Positions 54,866 through 64,000 of a stretch of DNA of 64,000 nt are shown here, piece by piece. Position 1 is the first letter of the stretch, and each line of letters opens with the position of its first letter. A program made the translations under genes and the position numbers. The notes below the pieces were generated by a model that ran no database searches, had not been told where the DNA came from, and saw only the letters and a list, made by a program, of their open reading frames with translations. The DNA lies in assembly GCA_964456515.1 (NCBI GenBank), contig CAYVZP010000001.1, positions 1-64,000 of the forward strand, in the 5' to 3' direction. The stretch is from Azoamicus sp964456515. GTDB taxonomy: Bacteria > Pseudomonadota > Gammaproteobacteria > UBA6186 > Azoamicaceae.

Positions 54866-55159
54866 CTAAACTTTACCTTTTTTTATATTTTTAAATTTTG
54901 CTTTATCGCTGGAATGACCTTTAAACAATCTTGTTGGAGAAAATTCGCCTAGTTTATGACCAATCATATTTTCAGTAATAAATACAGAAATAAATTTTTT
55001 ACCATTATGAACAGAAAATGTAAAACCAATCATATCAGGAATAATCATTGATCTTCTGGACCATGTTTTAATATTATTGTGCTTAGACGTGGAAGCGTGT
55101 CTAATTTTTTTTAACAAATGATAATCTACAAAAGGACCTTTTTTTAATGAACGAGTCAC
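54866..55159 (-). CDS. rpsS: Ribosomal protein uS19
   Basis: MTRSLKKGPFVDYHLLKKI, WSRRSMIIPDMIGFTFSVHNGKKFI and MIGHKLGEFSPTR. 97 aa. Confidence 0.98.
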   Translation of the reverse strand: MTRSLKKGPFVDYHLLKKIRHASTSKHNNIKTWSRRSMIIPDMIGFTFSVHNGKKFISVFITENMIGHKLGEFSPTRLFKGHSSDKAKFKNIKKGKV

Positions 55160-55183
55160 AAAAACTCCTATAAATAATATAAT

Positions 55184-56011
55184 TTATTTTTTTCTTTTTT
55201 TAATAATTAATTTATGGCCGCGTTTTTTAGCCTTTCTAGTTACTGTGCCTTCCAATAAACCCCATGGACTACATGGATTTCGACCGCCAGATGTTTTACC
55301 TTCCCCCCCACCAAGTGGATGATCTATAGGGTTCATTGCCACACCTCTGACACGTGGTTTTTTTCCTAACCATCTGTTTCTACCAGCTTTACCAAGCTTT
55401 TGAAGATTATGCTTGCTTTTTGAAACAATGCCAATAGATGCAAAACAATCTAATAAAATTTTTCTAACCTCACCTGAACGCAATCTTATTGTAGCATAAA
55501 GATCATCTTTAGCTAATAGCTGTCCATAACAGCCAGCGCTTCTAGCAAACTTTGCTCCAAGACCAGGAATAAATTCAATGCAATGTATTTGCGTTCCTAA
55601 CGGGATGTTTTTTAATGGTAAACTATTTCCAATATTAATAGGGCTATTATAACCTGAGATAATTTTATCACCAACATTTAGTCCTTCAGAACATATTATA
55701 TAACGTCTTTCTCCATCATTATATAAAACTAATGCTATGTAAGGTGATCTATTGGGATCGTATTCTATGCGTTCAATTTTGCCAGAAATATTATATTTAT
55801 TTCTTTTCCAATCTATAATTCTATATTTTTTTTTATGTCCACCGCCACGTTTCCATACAGTTATTCTACCTTGATTATTACGACCTGATGAACGGATTTT
55901 TGAGACAAGTAATTTCTTATACGGTTTGCCTTTATATAATTCTGTGTTTTTAACGCTAACAACACCTCGCATGCCTGGTGAGGTAGGTTTATATCTTTTT
56001 AATATAATCAT
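55184..56011 (-). CDS. rplB: Ribosomal protein uL2
   Basis: KRYKPTSPGMRGVVSV, NNQGRITVWKRGGGHKKKYRIIDWKR, and the PTC-proximal NPIDHPLGGGEGK. 275 aa, full length. Confidence 0.98.
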   Translation of the reverse strand: MIILKRYKPTSPGMRGVVSVKNTELYKGKPYKKLLVSKIRSSGRNNQGRITVWKRGGGHKKKYRIIDWKRNKYNISGKIERIEYDPNRSPYIALVLYNDGERRYIICSEGLNVGDKIISGYNSPINIGNSLPLKNIPLGTQIHCIEFIPGLGAKFARSAGCYGQLLAKDDLYATIRLRSGEVRKILLDCFASIGIVSKSKHNLQKLGKAGRNRWLGKKPRVRGVAMNPIDHPLGGGEGKTSGGRNPCSPWGLLEGTVTRKAKKRGHKLIIKKRKK

Positions 56012-56014
56012 AAT

Positions 56015-56311
56015 TTACTTAAATTCAGAAAAATTTATATCATAACCTTTTTTTAAACTTACAATAGCTTTTTTAAAATTTTTTTTTTTACCAATAAAAT
56101 TTTTGAACTTCACTTTTTTGCCTTTAACATTTATTATGTTTACTGATAAAACATGTACATTAAAAATTTTTTCAATTGCATTTTTTATTGAATATTTATT
56201 AGAAAATTTATCAACTAAAAATGTAATAACATTAGATTTATTACTTAATCTAACTGTTTTTTCAGTGGAATATTGTCCCTTAATAATTTTATAAAATTTT
56301 TTATCAATCAT
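56015..56311 (-). CDS. rplW: Ribosomal protein uL23
   Basis: YSTEKTVRLSNKSNVITFLVDKFSNKYSIKNAIEKIFNV is the fold, docking site for trigger factor. 98 aa. Overlaps the rplD stop by 4 bases. Confidence 0.96.
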   Translation of the reverse strand: MIDKKFYKIIKGQYSTEKTVRLSNKSNVITFLVDKFSNKYSIKNAIEKIFNVHVLSVNIINVKGKKVKFKNFIGKKKNFKKAIVSLKKGYDINFSEFK

Positions 56312-56928
56312 TTAAAACACTCTTCAATATTTTTTATAGCAACCTGTGTTATTAAAATAGTATTATATTTTAATAATAAAAAAGGATTTAAATTATTATA
56401 ACAAATAACACATATATTTTTTAAATTTTTAGTAGCAAAATAAATGTTTGTTGATACAGATTCTAAAATTAATAAAAAAGAAGATGAGGTAACAAAAAAA
56501 TTAATATTATTTAAAAAATCTTTTGTTTTATTGGTGTTTAAATCAATATCATAAATAATTTTAATTTTATTATCACGAAATAATTGAGACAAAATCATTT
56601 TCATGCCTAGTTTATAAACTTTTTTATTAATTTTTTTAATATGTTTCATAATACCTTTAGCTGCAAATATTTTACCACCACCTTTCCATAACGGGCTTCT
56701 AATACTACCAACTCTAGCTCTACCACTGCCTTTTTGTTTCCATGGTTTTTTACCACCGCCACGTACTTCTGATCTAGATTTGTGTTTTTTTACACCTATA
56801 TGAGAATTCCAAATATAAGAAACAATTAATTGATGAACTAACGCTTCATTATAATCTAAATTAAAAATAAATGGTGCTATTTTAATAATATTTATATCGC
56901 CATTTTTTTTTAAAACTGAACATTCCAT
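56308..56928 (-). CDS. rplD: Ribosomal protein uL4
   Basis: GGGKKPWKQKGSGRARVGSIRSPLWKGGGKIFA is the unmistakable tunnel-loop block. 206 aa. The C-terminal half is diverged. Confidence 0.97.
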   Translation of the reverse strand: MECSVLKKNGDINIIKIAPFIFNLDYNEALVHQLIVSYIWNSHIGVKKHKSRSEVRGGGKKPWKQKGSGRARVGSIRSPLWKGGGKIFAAKGIMKHIKKINKKVYKLGMKMILSQLFRDNKIKIIYDIDLNTNKTKDFLNNINFFVTSSSFLLILESVSTNIYFATKNLKNICVICYNNLNPFLLLKYNTILITQVAIKNIEECFK

Positions 56929-56950
56929 ATATTATACTCACTTACGTTTA

Positions 56951-57580
56951 TTATAAACATTTTTTTAAAATCACCTTACTTCCAGGAAATCCTGGAACTG
57001 CACCTTTTAATAAAATTATATTTTTATTTGTGTATAAATTAATAACATCTAAATTTTTAATAGTAACATTTGTTCCACCTAATCTGCCAGCCATTTTCTT
57101 TCCTTTAAAAACCTTACCAGGATCTTGACACTGGCCTATAGAGCCTGGAACTCTATGTGATAAAGAATTACCGTGTGTAGCTCTTTGCATACTAAAATTA
57201 TAACGTTTAACCACTCCAGCAAAACCCTTTCCTTTGGATACTCCAGAAATGTTTAATTTTGTAACATTTGCGAATATAGATGTGGGTATTTCATCGCCAA
57301 TTGATAAACCATTTATTTCATTTTTTTCAATACAAAATTCATGCATATATTTTAAATTATCAAGTCCTATTTTTTTATAAATACCAATTAAAGATTTTGA
57401 TAATTTATAATCTTTAATAAAACAGGCGGAAACTTTTAAACAATACTGTTTTTTAGCTTTTAATTTAATATCTATAATATAATTTTTATAAATTTTAATA
57501 ACTGTTACAGGTATTGATAAACCACTAGATGTAAAAAATCTAGTCATACCACATTTATATGCAATAACACGAATTCCCAT
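56951..57580 (-). CDS. rplC: Ribosomal protein uL3
   Basis: The true start is ATG at 57580 (GIRVIAYKCGMTRFF), with GAGG at 57590-57587 before it; an earlier in-frame ATG overlaps the ribosome site. GVSKGKGFAGVVKRYNF and GSIGQCQDPGKVFKGKKMAGRLGG are conserved. About 209 aa. Confidence 0.97.
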   Translation of the reverse strand: MGIRVIAYKCGMTRFFTSSGLSIPVTVIKIYKNYIIDIKLKAKKQYCLKVSACFIKDYKLSKSLIGIYKKIGLDNLKYMHEFCIEKNEINGLSIGDEIPTSIFANVTKLNISGVSKGKGFAGVVKRYNFSMQRATHGNSLSHRVPGSIGQCQDPGKVFKGKKMAGRLGGTNVTIKNLDVINLYTNKNIILLKGAVPGFPGSKVILKKCL

Positions 57581-57594
57581 AAAAATCCTCATTT

Positions 57595-57912
57595 TTAACT
57601 AACAGATATTTTAATATCAACACCGGCGGACAAATCTAATCGCATTAACGCATTAACAGTTTTGTCAGTTGGGTCGACTATAATAATTAATCTTTTATGT
57701 GTTCTAATTTCATATTGATCTCTAGCGTTTTTATTAACATGAGGTGATATTAATAATGTAAATCGTTCTATATAAGTAGGTAATGGGATAGGCCCATTTA
57801 CTTTAGCTCCAGTTTTTTTTGCAGTTTCAACAATCTCTTTTGTGGATTGATCAATTACTTTATGATCGTATGATTTTAATTTAATTCTAATAGTTTGATT
57901 ACGAGTTGTCAT
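57595..57912 (-). CDS. rpsJ: Ribosomal protein uS10
   Basis: IRIKLKSYDHKVIDQSTKEIVETAKKTGAKVNGPIPLPT and the later SPHVNKNARDQYEIRTHKRL. 105 aa. Follows fusA directly; no tuf lies between. Confidence 0.98.
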   Translation of the reverse strand: MTTRNQTIRIKLKSYDHKVIDQSTKEIVETAKKTGAKVNGPIPLPTYIERFTLLISPHVNKNARDQYEIRTHKRLIIIVDPTDKTVNALMRLDLSAGVDIKISVS

Positions 57913-57926
57913 ATTTTTTTATTTAT

Positions 57927-59999
57927 TCAAGTTTTATTTAATAAATTGTTTAATATATTTTCAGGAACTGGTAAATATGAGTTAAATTCCATGCTATAAC
58001 TTACCCTGCCTTGTGTAATTGATCTTAAAACAGTGGAATAACCAAAAAGTTCAGACAAGGGAACCCTGCTTTTTATTTCCTTCCCAGAAATTATATCATT
58101 TATTTCCTGAATAACTCCTCTTTTTTTATTTAAATCACCAATTATTTCACCCAAATAATTAGTAGGTGAAATAATATTTACTAACATTATTGGTTCTAAT
58201 AATATTAATTTAGCTTTAATGGCGCCATCCCTAAAAGCTTTAGCTGCCGCATTTTTAAAAGCCATCTCACTAGAATCAACATCATGAAACGAACCATCAA
58301 GTAATGTAACTTTAATATCAACCATGGGATAGCCGGCAAGAACACCTGTTTGTATTTTTTCTATAACACCTTTTTTTACTGCTGGTATATATTCTTTAGG
58401 TATAGATCCACCAAATATTTTATTTAAAAAGATAAAACCGGTTCCAGATTTTATAGGTTCTATAGTTATAACAACATGTCCATATTGACCTCTGCCACCA
58501 GATTGACGTATATACTTACCTTCTTGTTTAACTTTATTTAAAATCGTTTCCCTGTAAGCAACCTTTGGTTTACCTACATTAGAATTTACAAGATATTCCC
58601 TTTTCAATCGTTCAACAATTATTTCAAGATGTAATTCACCCATTCCAGATAATATTGTTTGTGATGATTCTACATCAACAGATATTCTTAAAGATGGATC
58701 TTCTGTTGATAATTTTTTTAATGCTAATCCCATTTTTTCTTGATCATGTTTAGTTTTAGGTTCTATTGCAACGGATATAACTGATTCTGGAAATATAATT
58801 TTTTCTAAAACAATATTAGATCCAATGGAACATAAGGTGTCGCCAGTTGTTGTATATTTTAATCCAATTACTGCAGCTATATCTCCAGCTTTAATGGATT
58901 TAATTTCCTCTCTGGAATTTGCATGCATAAGTAATATTCTACCAATACGTTCTTTTTTATTTTTTGTGCTATTATAAACAACGTCGCCGGAATTAACAGT
59001 GCCTGTATATAGTCTAATATATGTTAATATTCCAACGAATGAATCTGAAACTATTTTAAATGACAATCCTACAAATTTTTGATTTTCTAAATCACACCCA
59101 TCTATCATTTTAATACTTTTATCATAAATAATATCATTTGGCGATGGTAAATATTGTACAATAGAATCTAATAATAATTGAATACCTTTATTTTTAAACG
59201 CTGATCCACATAACACAATAATTGTTTCACTTTTAATAACAGAATTTCTTAATCCAAAATATATATTAGTTAAATTTAGAGTAGATGTATTAATAAATTC
59301 TTCCATTAATTCTTCAGATGTTTCTGCAATTGATTCTAATAAAATGTTTTTGTATTTTGTGTAATTAGGAATACATGTGTCAGGAATATCATTATACTGA
59401 TAATTAGAACCATAATCACTGGAACTCCATGTAATTAATTTGGCTTTTATTAAATCTATAATACCAATAAATTCATCTTTTTCATAATATGGAATTTGAA
59501 TAGGCACTGGTTTAATATTGAAACGTTTGTGTATGTTTTTTAATACAGAATAAAAATTTGCTCCAGGTCTATCCATTTTATTTATAAATACTATTCTAGG
59601 AACATTATATTTGTTAGCTTGTCTCCAAACGGTTTCTGACTGTGGTTCAACGCCGCCAACAGCACAAAAAACGCCTATAGCGCCATCTAATACACGTAAA
59701 GATCGTTCAACCTCAATAGTAAAGTCAACATGTCCAGGTGTATCTATAATATTTATTCTATATAAATCATCATCAAGTGACCAAAAGCATGTTGTTGCTG
59801 CAGATGTAATAGTTATACCACGTTCTTGTTCCTGTTCCATCCAATCCATGGTGGCTGCACCTTCATGAACCTCACCAATTTTATGTGATACACCTGTATA
59901 AAATAATATTCTTTCAGTAATAGTTGTTTTACCAGCATCTATATGAGCTATAATACCTATATTTCTGTATCTTTTTACATCTATTTTATTTTTAAACAT
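57927..59999 (-). CDS. fusA: Elongation factor G
   Basis: GTPase translocase. AHIDAGKTTITERILFYTG (G1), GITITSAATT (G2), DTPGHVDF (G3), NKMDR (G4); domains II-V follow with GGRGQYGHV and MIHLVP-like ending. 690 aa, near E. coli (704). Confidence 0.99.
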   Translation of the reverse strand: MFKNKIDVKRYRNIGIIAHIDAGKTTITERILFYTGVSHKIGEVHEGAATMDWMEQEQERGITITSAATTCFWSLDDDLYRINIIDTPGHVDFTIEVERSLRVLDGAIGVFCAVGGVEPQSETVWRQANKYNVPRIVFINKMDRPGANFYSVLKNIHKRFNIKPVPIQIPYYEKDEFIGIIDLIKAKLITWSSSDYGSNYQYNDIPDTCIPNYTKYKNILLESIAETSEELMEEFINTSTLNLTNIYFGLRNSVIKSETIIVLCGSAFKNKGIQLLLDSIVQYLPSPNDIIYDKSIKMIDGCDLENQKFVGLSFKIVSDSFVGILTYIRLYTGTVNSGDVVYNSTKNKKERIGRILLMHANSREEIKSIKAGDIAAVIGLKYTTTGDTLCSIGSNIVLEKIIFPESVISVAIEPKTKHDQEKMGLALKKLSTEDPSLRISVDVESSQTILSGMGELHLEIIVERLKREYLVNSNVGKPKVAYRETILNKVKQEGKYIRQSGGRGQYGHVVITIEPIKSGTGFIFLNKIFGGSIPKEYIPAVKKGVIEKIQTGVLAGYPMVDIKVTLLDGSFHDVDSSEMAFKNAAAKAFRDGAIKAKLILLEPIMLVNIISPTNYLGEIIGDLNKKRGVIQEINDIISGKEIKSRVPLSELFGYSTVLRSITQGRVSYSMEFNSYLPVPENILNNLLNKT

Positions 60000-60009
60000 T
60001 AACTACCTT

Positions 60010-60507
60010 TTACCATCTATAATGTGCAAAAGCTCTATTGGCTTCCGCCATGCGATGAGTATCTTCACGTTTTTTTATAGCACCACCCCTGCCTATACTA
60101 TTTCCTATTGAATGACTTTCATCAGCAGCTTCAATTATTTCAAAAGCTAATTTAAACATCATATTTTTTTCATTTCGTTTTCTTGAAAAATCAACCAACC
60201 ATCTCATTGCTAACGTTGTTGCTCTTTTAGGCTTGACTTCAACTGGAACTTGATATGTAGCACCACCAACTCTTCTTGATCTAACTTCAACTATCGGTTT
60301 AATATGTTCTAAAGCCTTGCAAAAAACAATCATAGGATCCATATTAGTTTTTTCTTTAATAATATTTAAAGAACCATAGACTATACTTTCTGCAATAGAT
60401 TTTTTTCCAGCTACCATAATATAATTAATAAATTTAGATAATAAAGAATTATCATATATTATATCTGGTTTAACCTTATTTTTAATTTTTATTTTCTTTC
60501 TCGACAT
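60010..60507 (-). CDS. rpsG: Ribosomal protein uS7
   Basis: LSKFINYIMVAGKKSIAESIVYGSL, VEVRSRRVGGATYQVPVEV and KREDTHRMAEANRAFAHYRW. 165 aa. Confidence 0.98.
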   Translation of the reverse strand: MSRKKIKIKNKVKPDIIYDNSLLSKFINYIMVAGKKSIAESIVYGSLNIIKEKTNMDPMIVFCKALEHIKPIVEVRSRRVGGATYQVPVEVKPKRATTLAMRWLVDFSRKRNEKNMMFKLAFEIIEAADESHSIGNSIGRGGAIKKREDTHRMAEANRAFAHYRW

Positions 60508-60521
60508 AAAAATTCTCTTAA

Positions 60522-60896
60522 TTAATTCTTAGATTTCTTTACACCATATTTAGATCTAGATTGTTTTCTACCTTCCACGCCCGTTGCATCAAGAGCGCCT
60601 CTAATAACTTTATATTTAACACCAGGCAAGTCTTGCACTCTTCCGCCTCTTATTAAAACCACAGAATGTTCTTGTAATGAATGACCAACTCCTTGTATAT
60701 ATGCTATCACTTCATTTCCATTAGTTAATCTCACTCTACATACTTTTCTTAGAGCTGAATTTGGTTTTTTAGGTTTCACTGTATAAACTTTTAAACATAC
60801 ACCTCTTTTTTGAGGATTTGCTTGCAATGCAGGAGTTTTGCTTGCTAGTTTTTTCTTTAATCTACCATATTTTATTAATTGATTAATTGTAACCAT
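60522..60896 (-). CDS. rpsL: Ribosomal protein uS12
   Basis: RGVCLKVYTVKPKKPNSALRKVCRVRLTNG and VRGALDATGVEGRKQSRSKYG. 124 aa. The conserved PNSALRK decoding-centre residues are intact. Heads the str operon. Confidence 0.99.
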   Translation of the reverse strand: MVTINQLIKYGRLKKKLASKTPALQANPQKRGVCLKVYTVKPKKPNSALRKVCRVRLTNGNEVIAYIQGVGHSLQEHSVVLIRGGRVQDLPGVKYKVIRGALDATGVEGRKQSRSKYGVKKSKN

Positions 60897-60987
60897 AATA
60901 ATAATTTGTTTTAAAATAAAAAGATGTTAATTGATATAATAATAAAATATATAAAAAAAATATACAATTTTAATAACTAAAAAACAG

Positions 60988-61015
60988 TTGAACAGAAATA
61001 AATAATATATATAAT
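60988..61015 (+). promoter_or_regulatory. Putative sigma-70 promoter of adk-valS
   Basis: TTGAAC (60988-60993), 16-base spacer, TATAAT (61010-61015), about 30 bases before the adk ATG. Match is good but such boxes are common by chance in AT-rich DNA. Confidence 0.45.
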
Positions 61016-61044
61016 ATAAAATAAATATATAAAGTCATATAATA

Positions 61045-61662
61045 ATGAATATAATAATAATAGGTGCTCCAGGATCAGGTAAAGGAATGCAAGCTAATTT
61101 ATTAAAAAATAAATTTAATATGAATTATATATCAACAGGAAATATTTTAAGAAATGAAATTGAAAAAAAAACTGCAGTATCAAATGATATATTAACATGC
61201 ATGTCTAAAGGATTATTAATAAATAATAAAATATTATTTTATTTATTAAAAAAAAATCTTAAAAAACAAACATTATTAGATGGTTTTCCACGAACTTTAG
61301 AACAAGCAATATATTTAACTAAAATTAAATTTAAAATTGATTATATAGTAAAAATAAATATAGATATAAAAATATTACTTAAAAGAATTAAATACAGGGT
61401 TATAAATAAAAATACAGATAATATATATAATATATTATTTAATCAACCAAAAATAAAATACATTGATAATATGTCAGGTTCATATTTAATTAGTAGATGT
61501 GATGATAATTATAATGTTATTGATAGACGATTAAAAGAGTATAATAAAAATATATTGAAAATTATGCAATATTATTTATGTAATAATATTCCTATAATAA
61601 ATGTAAACGGATCTGATAATCCATTATCAATATTTAATTTTATAATACAAGAAATAAAATGA
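61045..61662 (+). CDS. adk: Adenylate kinase
   Basis: Balances ATP, ADP and AMP. P-loop GAPGSGKGMQ (about 7-16), AMP site DGFPRTLEQA (family DGFPRTxxQA), and a LID segment RIKYRV onwards ending in SRCDDN. 205 aa, LID shorter than E. coli (214 total). Overlaps valS by 4 bases (ATGA). Relevant where ADP enters through Tlc. Confidence 0.96.
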   Translation: MNIIIIGAPGSGKGMQANLLKNKFNMNYISTGNILRNEIEKKTAVSNDILTCMSKGLLINNKILFYLLKKNLKKQTLLDGFPRTLEQAIYLTKIKFKIDYIVKINIDIKILLKRIKYRVINKNTDNIYNILFNQPKIKYIDNMSGSYLISRCDDNYNVIDRRLKEYNKNILKIMQYYLCNNIPIINVNGSDNPLSIFNFIIQEIK

Positions 61663-64000
61663 ATAAAATATATGATCATACTGATTTAAATAAAAATTGG
61701 CAAGTTGTATGGAAAAAAAAAAAACAATTTTTACCAAATTATAATAATAATAATAAATATTGTATCACAATTCCGCCGCCAAATATAACAGGTAAATTAC
61801 ATATGGGGCATGCATTTCAATGTACATTAATGGATATTTTAATAAGATATTATAAAATGAATGGTTATTGTACTTTATGGAAACTTGGCACAGATCATGC
61901 TGGCATTGCTTCTCAAATATTAATTGAACAAAAATTTAAATGTAATAATAAAAGTACATTACAGAAATATAGTTTAAAATGGAAAAAACGTGGTATTATT
62001 AAAATAAAAAACCAAATAGATAATTTAGGTTTTTTAGTTAATTGGAATACAAGTCGATTTACACTTGATAAACATTTTTGTTATGCTGTAAAAACAGCAT
62101 TTATTAAATTATATAATGAAAAATTAATATATAAATCAAAAAAAATAGTAAATTGGGATACAAAATTAAAAACTGCTATATCAGATTTAGAAACAATATA
62201 TAAAAAAACTACATCACAATTATTTTATATAAAATATAAAATTCATAATTCAAATAATAATATTATTATTGCAACAACAAGACCGGAAACAATTTTTGCT
62301 GATACAGCTATAGCAATTAATCCTAATGATATACGATATAAACATTTAATTAATAAAAAAATTATTGTTCCAATAATAAATAAAATAATACCTATAATAG
62401 TAGATGAGGCTGTTGATATAAATTTTGGGACAGGTTGTTTAAAAATTACTCCTGCGCATGATTTCAGTGATTTTGAAATAGGTCAAAAACATCAGTTACC
62501 TATAATAAATATATTTAATAAAAATGGTACGCTTAATCAAAATGCGTCAAAACATTATATCAATTTAACTATAGAAATCGCTAAAAAAAAAATCGTTAAT
62601 GATTTAACGCAGGCTGATTTAATATATAAGGTAGAAACATATGAAAATAAAATACCTTATGGAGATAGAAGTGGAAGTATAATTGAACCACTGTTAACAA
62701 CACAATGGTATATAAAAACCAAACCATTAATTTTACCAGTAAAAAATATTATTCAAAATGATAAAATAAAAATAATACCAATTAAGTGGAAAAAAATATT
62801 CATAGATTGGATAAATAATATTAAAGATTGGTGTATAAGTAGACAAATATGGTGGGGGCATAAAATACCAATATGGTATGATACACATGATAATGAATAT
62901 GTTGGTCAAAATATACAACATATTATACAAAAATATAATTTAGATAAGACAATTGTGTTAAGGCAGGATGTAAATATATTAGATACGTGGTTTTCTTCAG
63001 CTTTATGGCCGTTTGCAAGTTTAGGATGGCCAAAAAATAGTATAGAATTTAAATGTTTTTATCCAACAAATACACTTATAACTGGTTTTGATATAATATT
63101 TTTTTGGGTTATAAGAATGATAATGTTTAGTATTAAATTTACAAATCAAATACCATTTAAAGAAATTTATGTTCATGGATTATTAAGAGATCATAAAGGA
63201 ACTAAAATGTCGAAGACAAAAGGCAATGTAATAGATCCAATGGATATAATAAATGGTATAAGTAAAAAAGATTTAATAAAAAAACAAATAACAAATTTAA
63301 TGACAGATAAAGTAAAAAAAGATATTATTAATAACATTAATACATCCTTTCCGGCAGGCATTAAGGCGTATGGCAATGATTCGTTAAGATTAATGTTATC
63401 TTCAATTTCAACTGATAGCATGTCTTTAAAAATAGATTTAAAAAAATTTGATAAATATAAAAATTTTTGTAATAAAATATGGAACGCGTCAAAATTTTTA
63501 ATTTTTGTTATAAGTGCTAATGATGTTGACATATTTAATAGACATACGTTATATGATACCTGGATTAATTTAGAATGGGATTTATTAAAAAAAAAAATTA
63601 AAATAAATATAGAACAACGGAATTTTTTTTTAGCAAATAATAATATATATAATTTTTTTTGGAATGAATTTTGTGATTGGTATATAGAAATAACAAAAAT
63701 TTTATATAAATTAAATAAATATCGATATAATAATAAAAAAAATATTAAAAAAATATTTAAAGAATTTTTAATATTATTACATCCATTTGCGCCGATAATA
63801 ACTGAGGAAATATGGTATAATATATATGATAAACATCAAAACATATTATTTCAAAACTATCCTGTTTCAAAACATATAAGTAATATTATAATAATAAAAA
63901 AAATAATAAAATTAAAAAATATATGTACTATAATTAGAAAAAATAAACAAATAATTGTTAAAAATAATAAATTATCATTATTTTTTAAAACATATTATGA
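61659..64000 (+). CDS. valS: Valyl-tRNA synthetase (cut by window end)
   Basis: Class I synthetase. PPPNITGKLHMGHAFQ (about 38-53), KMSKTKGNVIDP (about 515), LEWDLLKKKI and DWYIEITKILY in the anticodon region. The editing domain is preserved: ATTRPETIFADTAIA and FGTGCLKITPAHDFSDFEIG, in contrast with LeuRS here. At least 780 codons; the C-terminal part continues beyond the window. ATG overlaps the adk stop. Confidence 0.96.
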   Translation, partial: MNKIYDHTDLNKNWQVVWKKKKQFLPNYNNNNKYCITIPPPNITGKLHMGHAFQCTLMDILIRYYKMNGYCTLWKLGTDHAGIASQILIEQKFKCNNKSTLQKYSLKWKKRGIIKIKNQIDNLGFLVNWNTSRFTLDKHFCYAVKTAFIKLYNEKLIYKSKKIVNWDTKLKTAISDLETIYKKTTSQLFYIKYKIHNSNNNIIIATTRPETIFADTAIAINPNDIRYKHLINKKIIVPIINKIIPIIVDEAVDINFGTGCLKITPAHDFSDFEIGQKHQLPIINIFNKNGTLNQNASKHYINLTIEIAKKKIVNDLTQADLIYKVETYENKIPYGDRSGSIIEPLLTTQWYIKTKPLILPVKNIIQNDKIKIIPIKWKKIFIDWINNIKDWCISRQIWWGHKIPIWYDTHDNEYVGQNIQHIIQKYNLDKTIVLRQDVNILDTWFSSALWPFASLGWPKNSIEFKCFYPTNTLITGFDIIFFWVIRMIMFSIKFTNQIPFKEIYVHGLLRDHKGTKMSKTKGNVIDPMDIINGISKKDLIKKQITNLMTDKVKKDIINNINTSFPAGIKAYGNDSLRLMLSSISTDSMSLKIDLKKFDKYKNFCNKIWNASKFLIFVISANDVDIFNRHTLYDTWINLEWDLLKKKIKINIEQRNFFLANNNIYNFFWNEFCDWYIEITKILYKLNKYRYNNKKNIKKIFKEFLILLHPFAPIITEEIWYNIYDKHQNILFQNYPVSKHISNIIIIKKIIKLKNICTIIRKNKQIIVKNNKLSLFFKTYY

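Overview
The window is one AT-rich stretch (mostly A/T even inside genes, with I/N/K/F-heavy proteins) from a strongly reduced bacterial genome, most likely an obligate intracellular symbiont of gammaproteobacterial ancestry. The ancestry call rests on gene order: thrS-infC-rpmI-rplT-pheS-pheT, tig-clpP-clpX, mlaFEDCB-ibaG, rplM-rpsI-petABC-sspA-ssrA, rpsL-rpsG-fusA-S10-spc-alpha, and leuS-holA-rsfS. The reduced, intracellular call rests on overlapping genes, shortened proteins, short spacers, tRNA genes without encoded CCA and an ATP/ADP translocase. The combination of a cytochrome bc1 complex, Tat export, Mla lipid transport and a Tlc-type nucleotide translocase resembles what has been described for respiratory endosymbionts of ciliates ('Candidatus Azoamicus' and relatives). 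I assign that by resemblance only; no search was run.

Layout. 1-1095: 3' part of 23S rRNA and 5S rRNA. 1067-9390 (minus): thrS, infC (AUU start), rpmI, rplT, pheS, pheT, tsaB and an RNase E/G whose 3' end runs antisense into 5S. 9464-15429: tilS and mnmA (tRNA modification), leuS with an eroded editing domain, holA, rsfS and an unrecognised gene. 15432-16710: an EamA permease and rpsO. 16776-23731: tRNA-Leu, tig, clpP, clpX, then grpE-dnaK-dnaJ behind a near-consensus sigma-32 promoter. 23735-25849: tRNA-Lys, yebC, folD and three tRNAs. 25868-29011: complete mlaFEDCB plus ibaG. 29008-33189: rpsA, tRNAs, gltX and a six-tRNA cluster. 33298-34235: nfuA (5' end lost in a gap) and tadA.

34257-60896 holds one large minus-strand translation block (str, S10, spc and alpha operons), but it is split between rplO and secY by about 10.7 kb carrying the ATP/ADP translocase, tatC, cysS, cca, rsmD, two tRNAs, infA, rplM-rpsI, petABC, sspA and tmRNA. 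The window closes with adk and valS (valS runs off the end).

Three 100-N gaps are present. Two (17127-17226 and 24200-24299) are flanked by identical 55-base sequences and are false gaps: merging the copies restores full-length tig and yebC. The third (33197-33296) has no such overlap and truly removes the start of nfuA.

Functionally the window supplies translation (26 ribosomal proteins of the S10-spc-alpha-str block plus others, seven aminoacyl-tRNA synthetase genes for six amino acids' worth of charging visible here, tRNA modification), protein quality control (TF, ClpXP, DnaKJ-GrpE, tmRNA), outer-membrane lipid transport, and a respiratory link: bc1 makes a proton gradient while Tlc exchanges adenylates across the inner membrane, the arrangement expected of a symbiont trading ATP with its host. 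Direction of ATP flow cannot be read from sequence.
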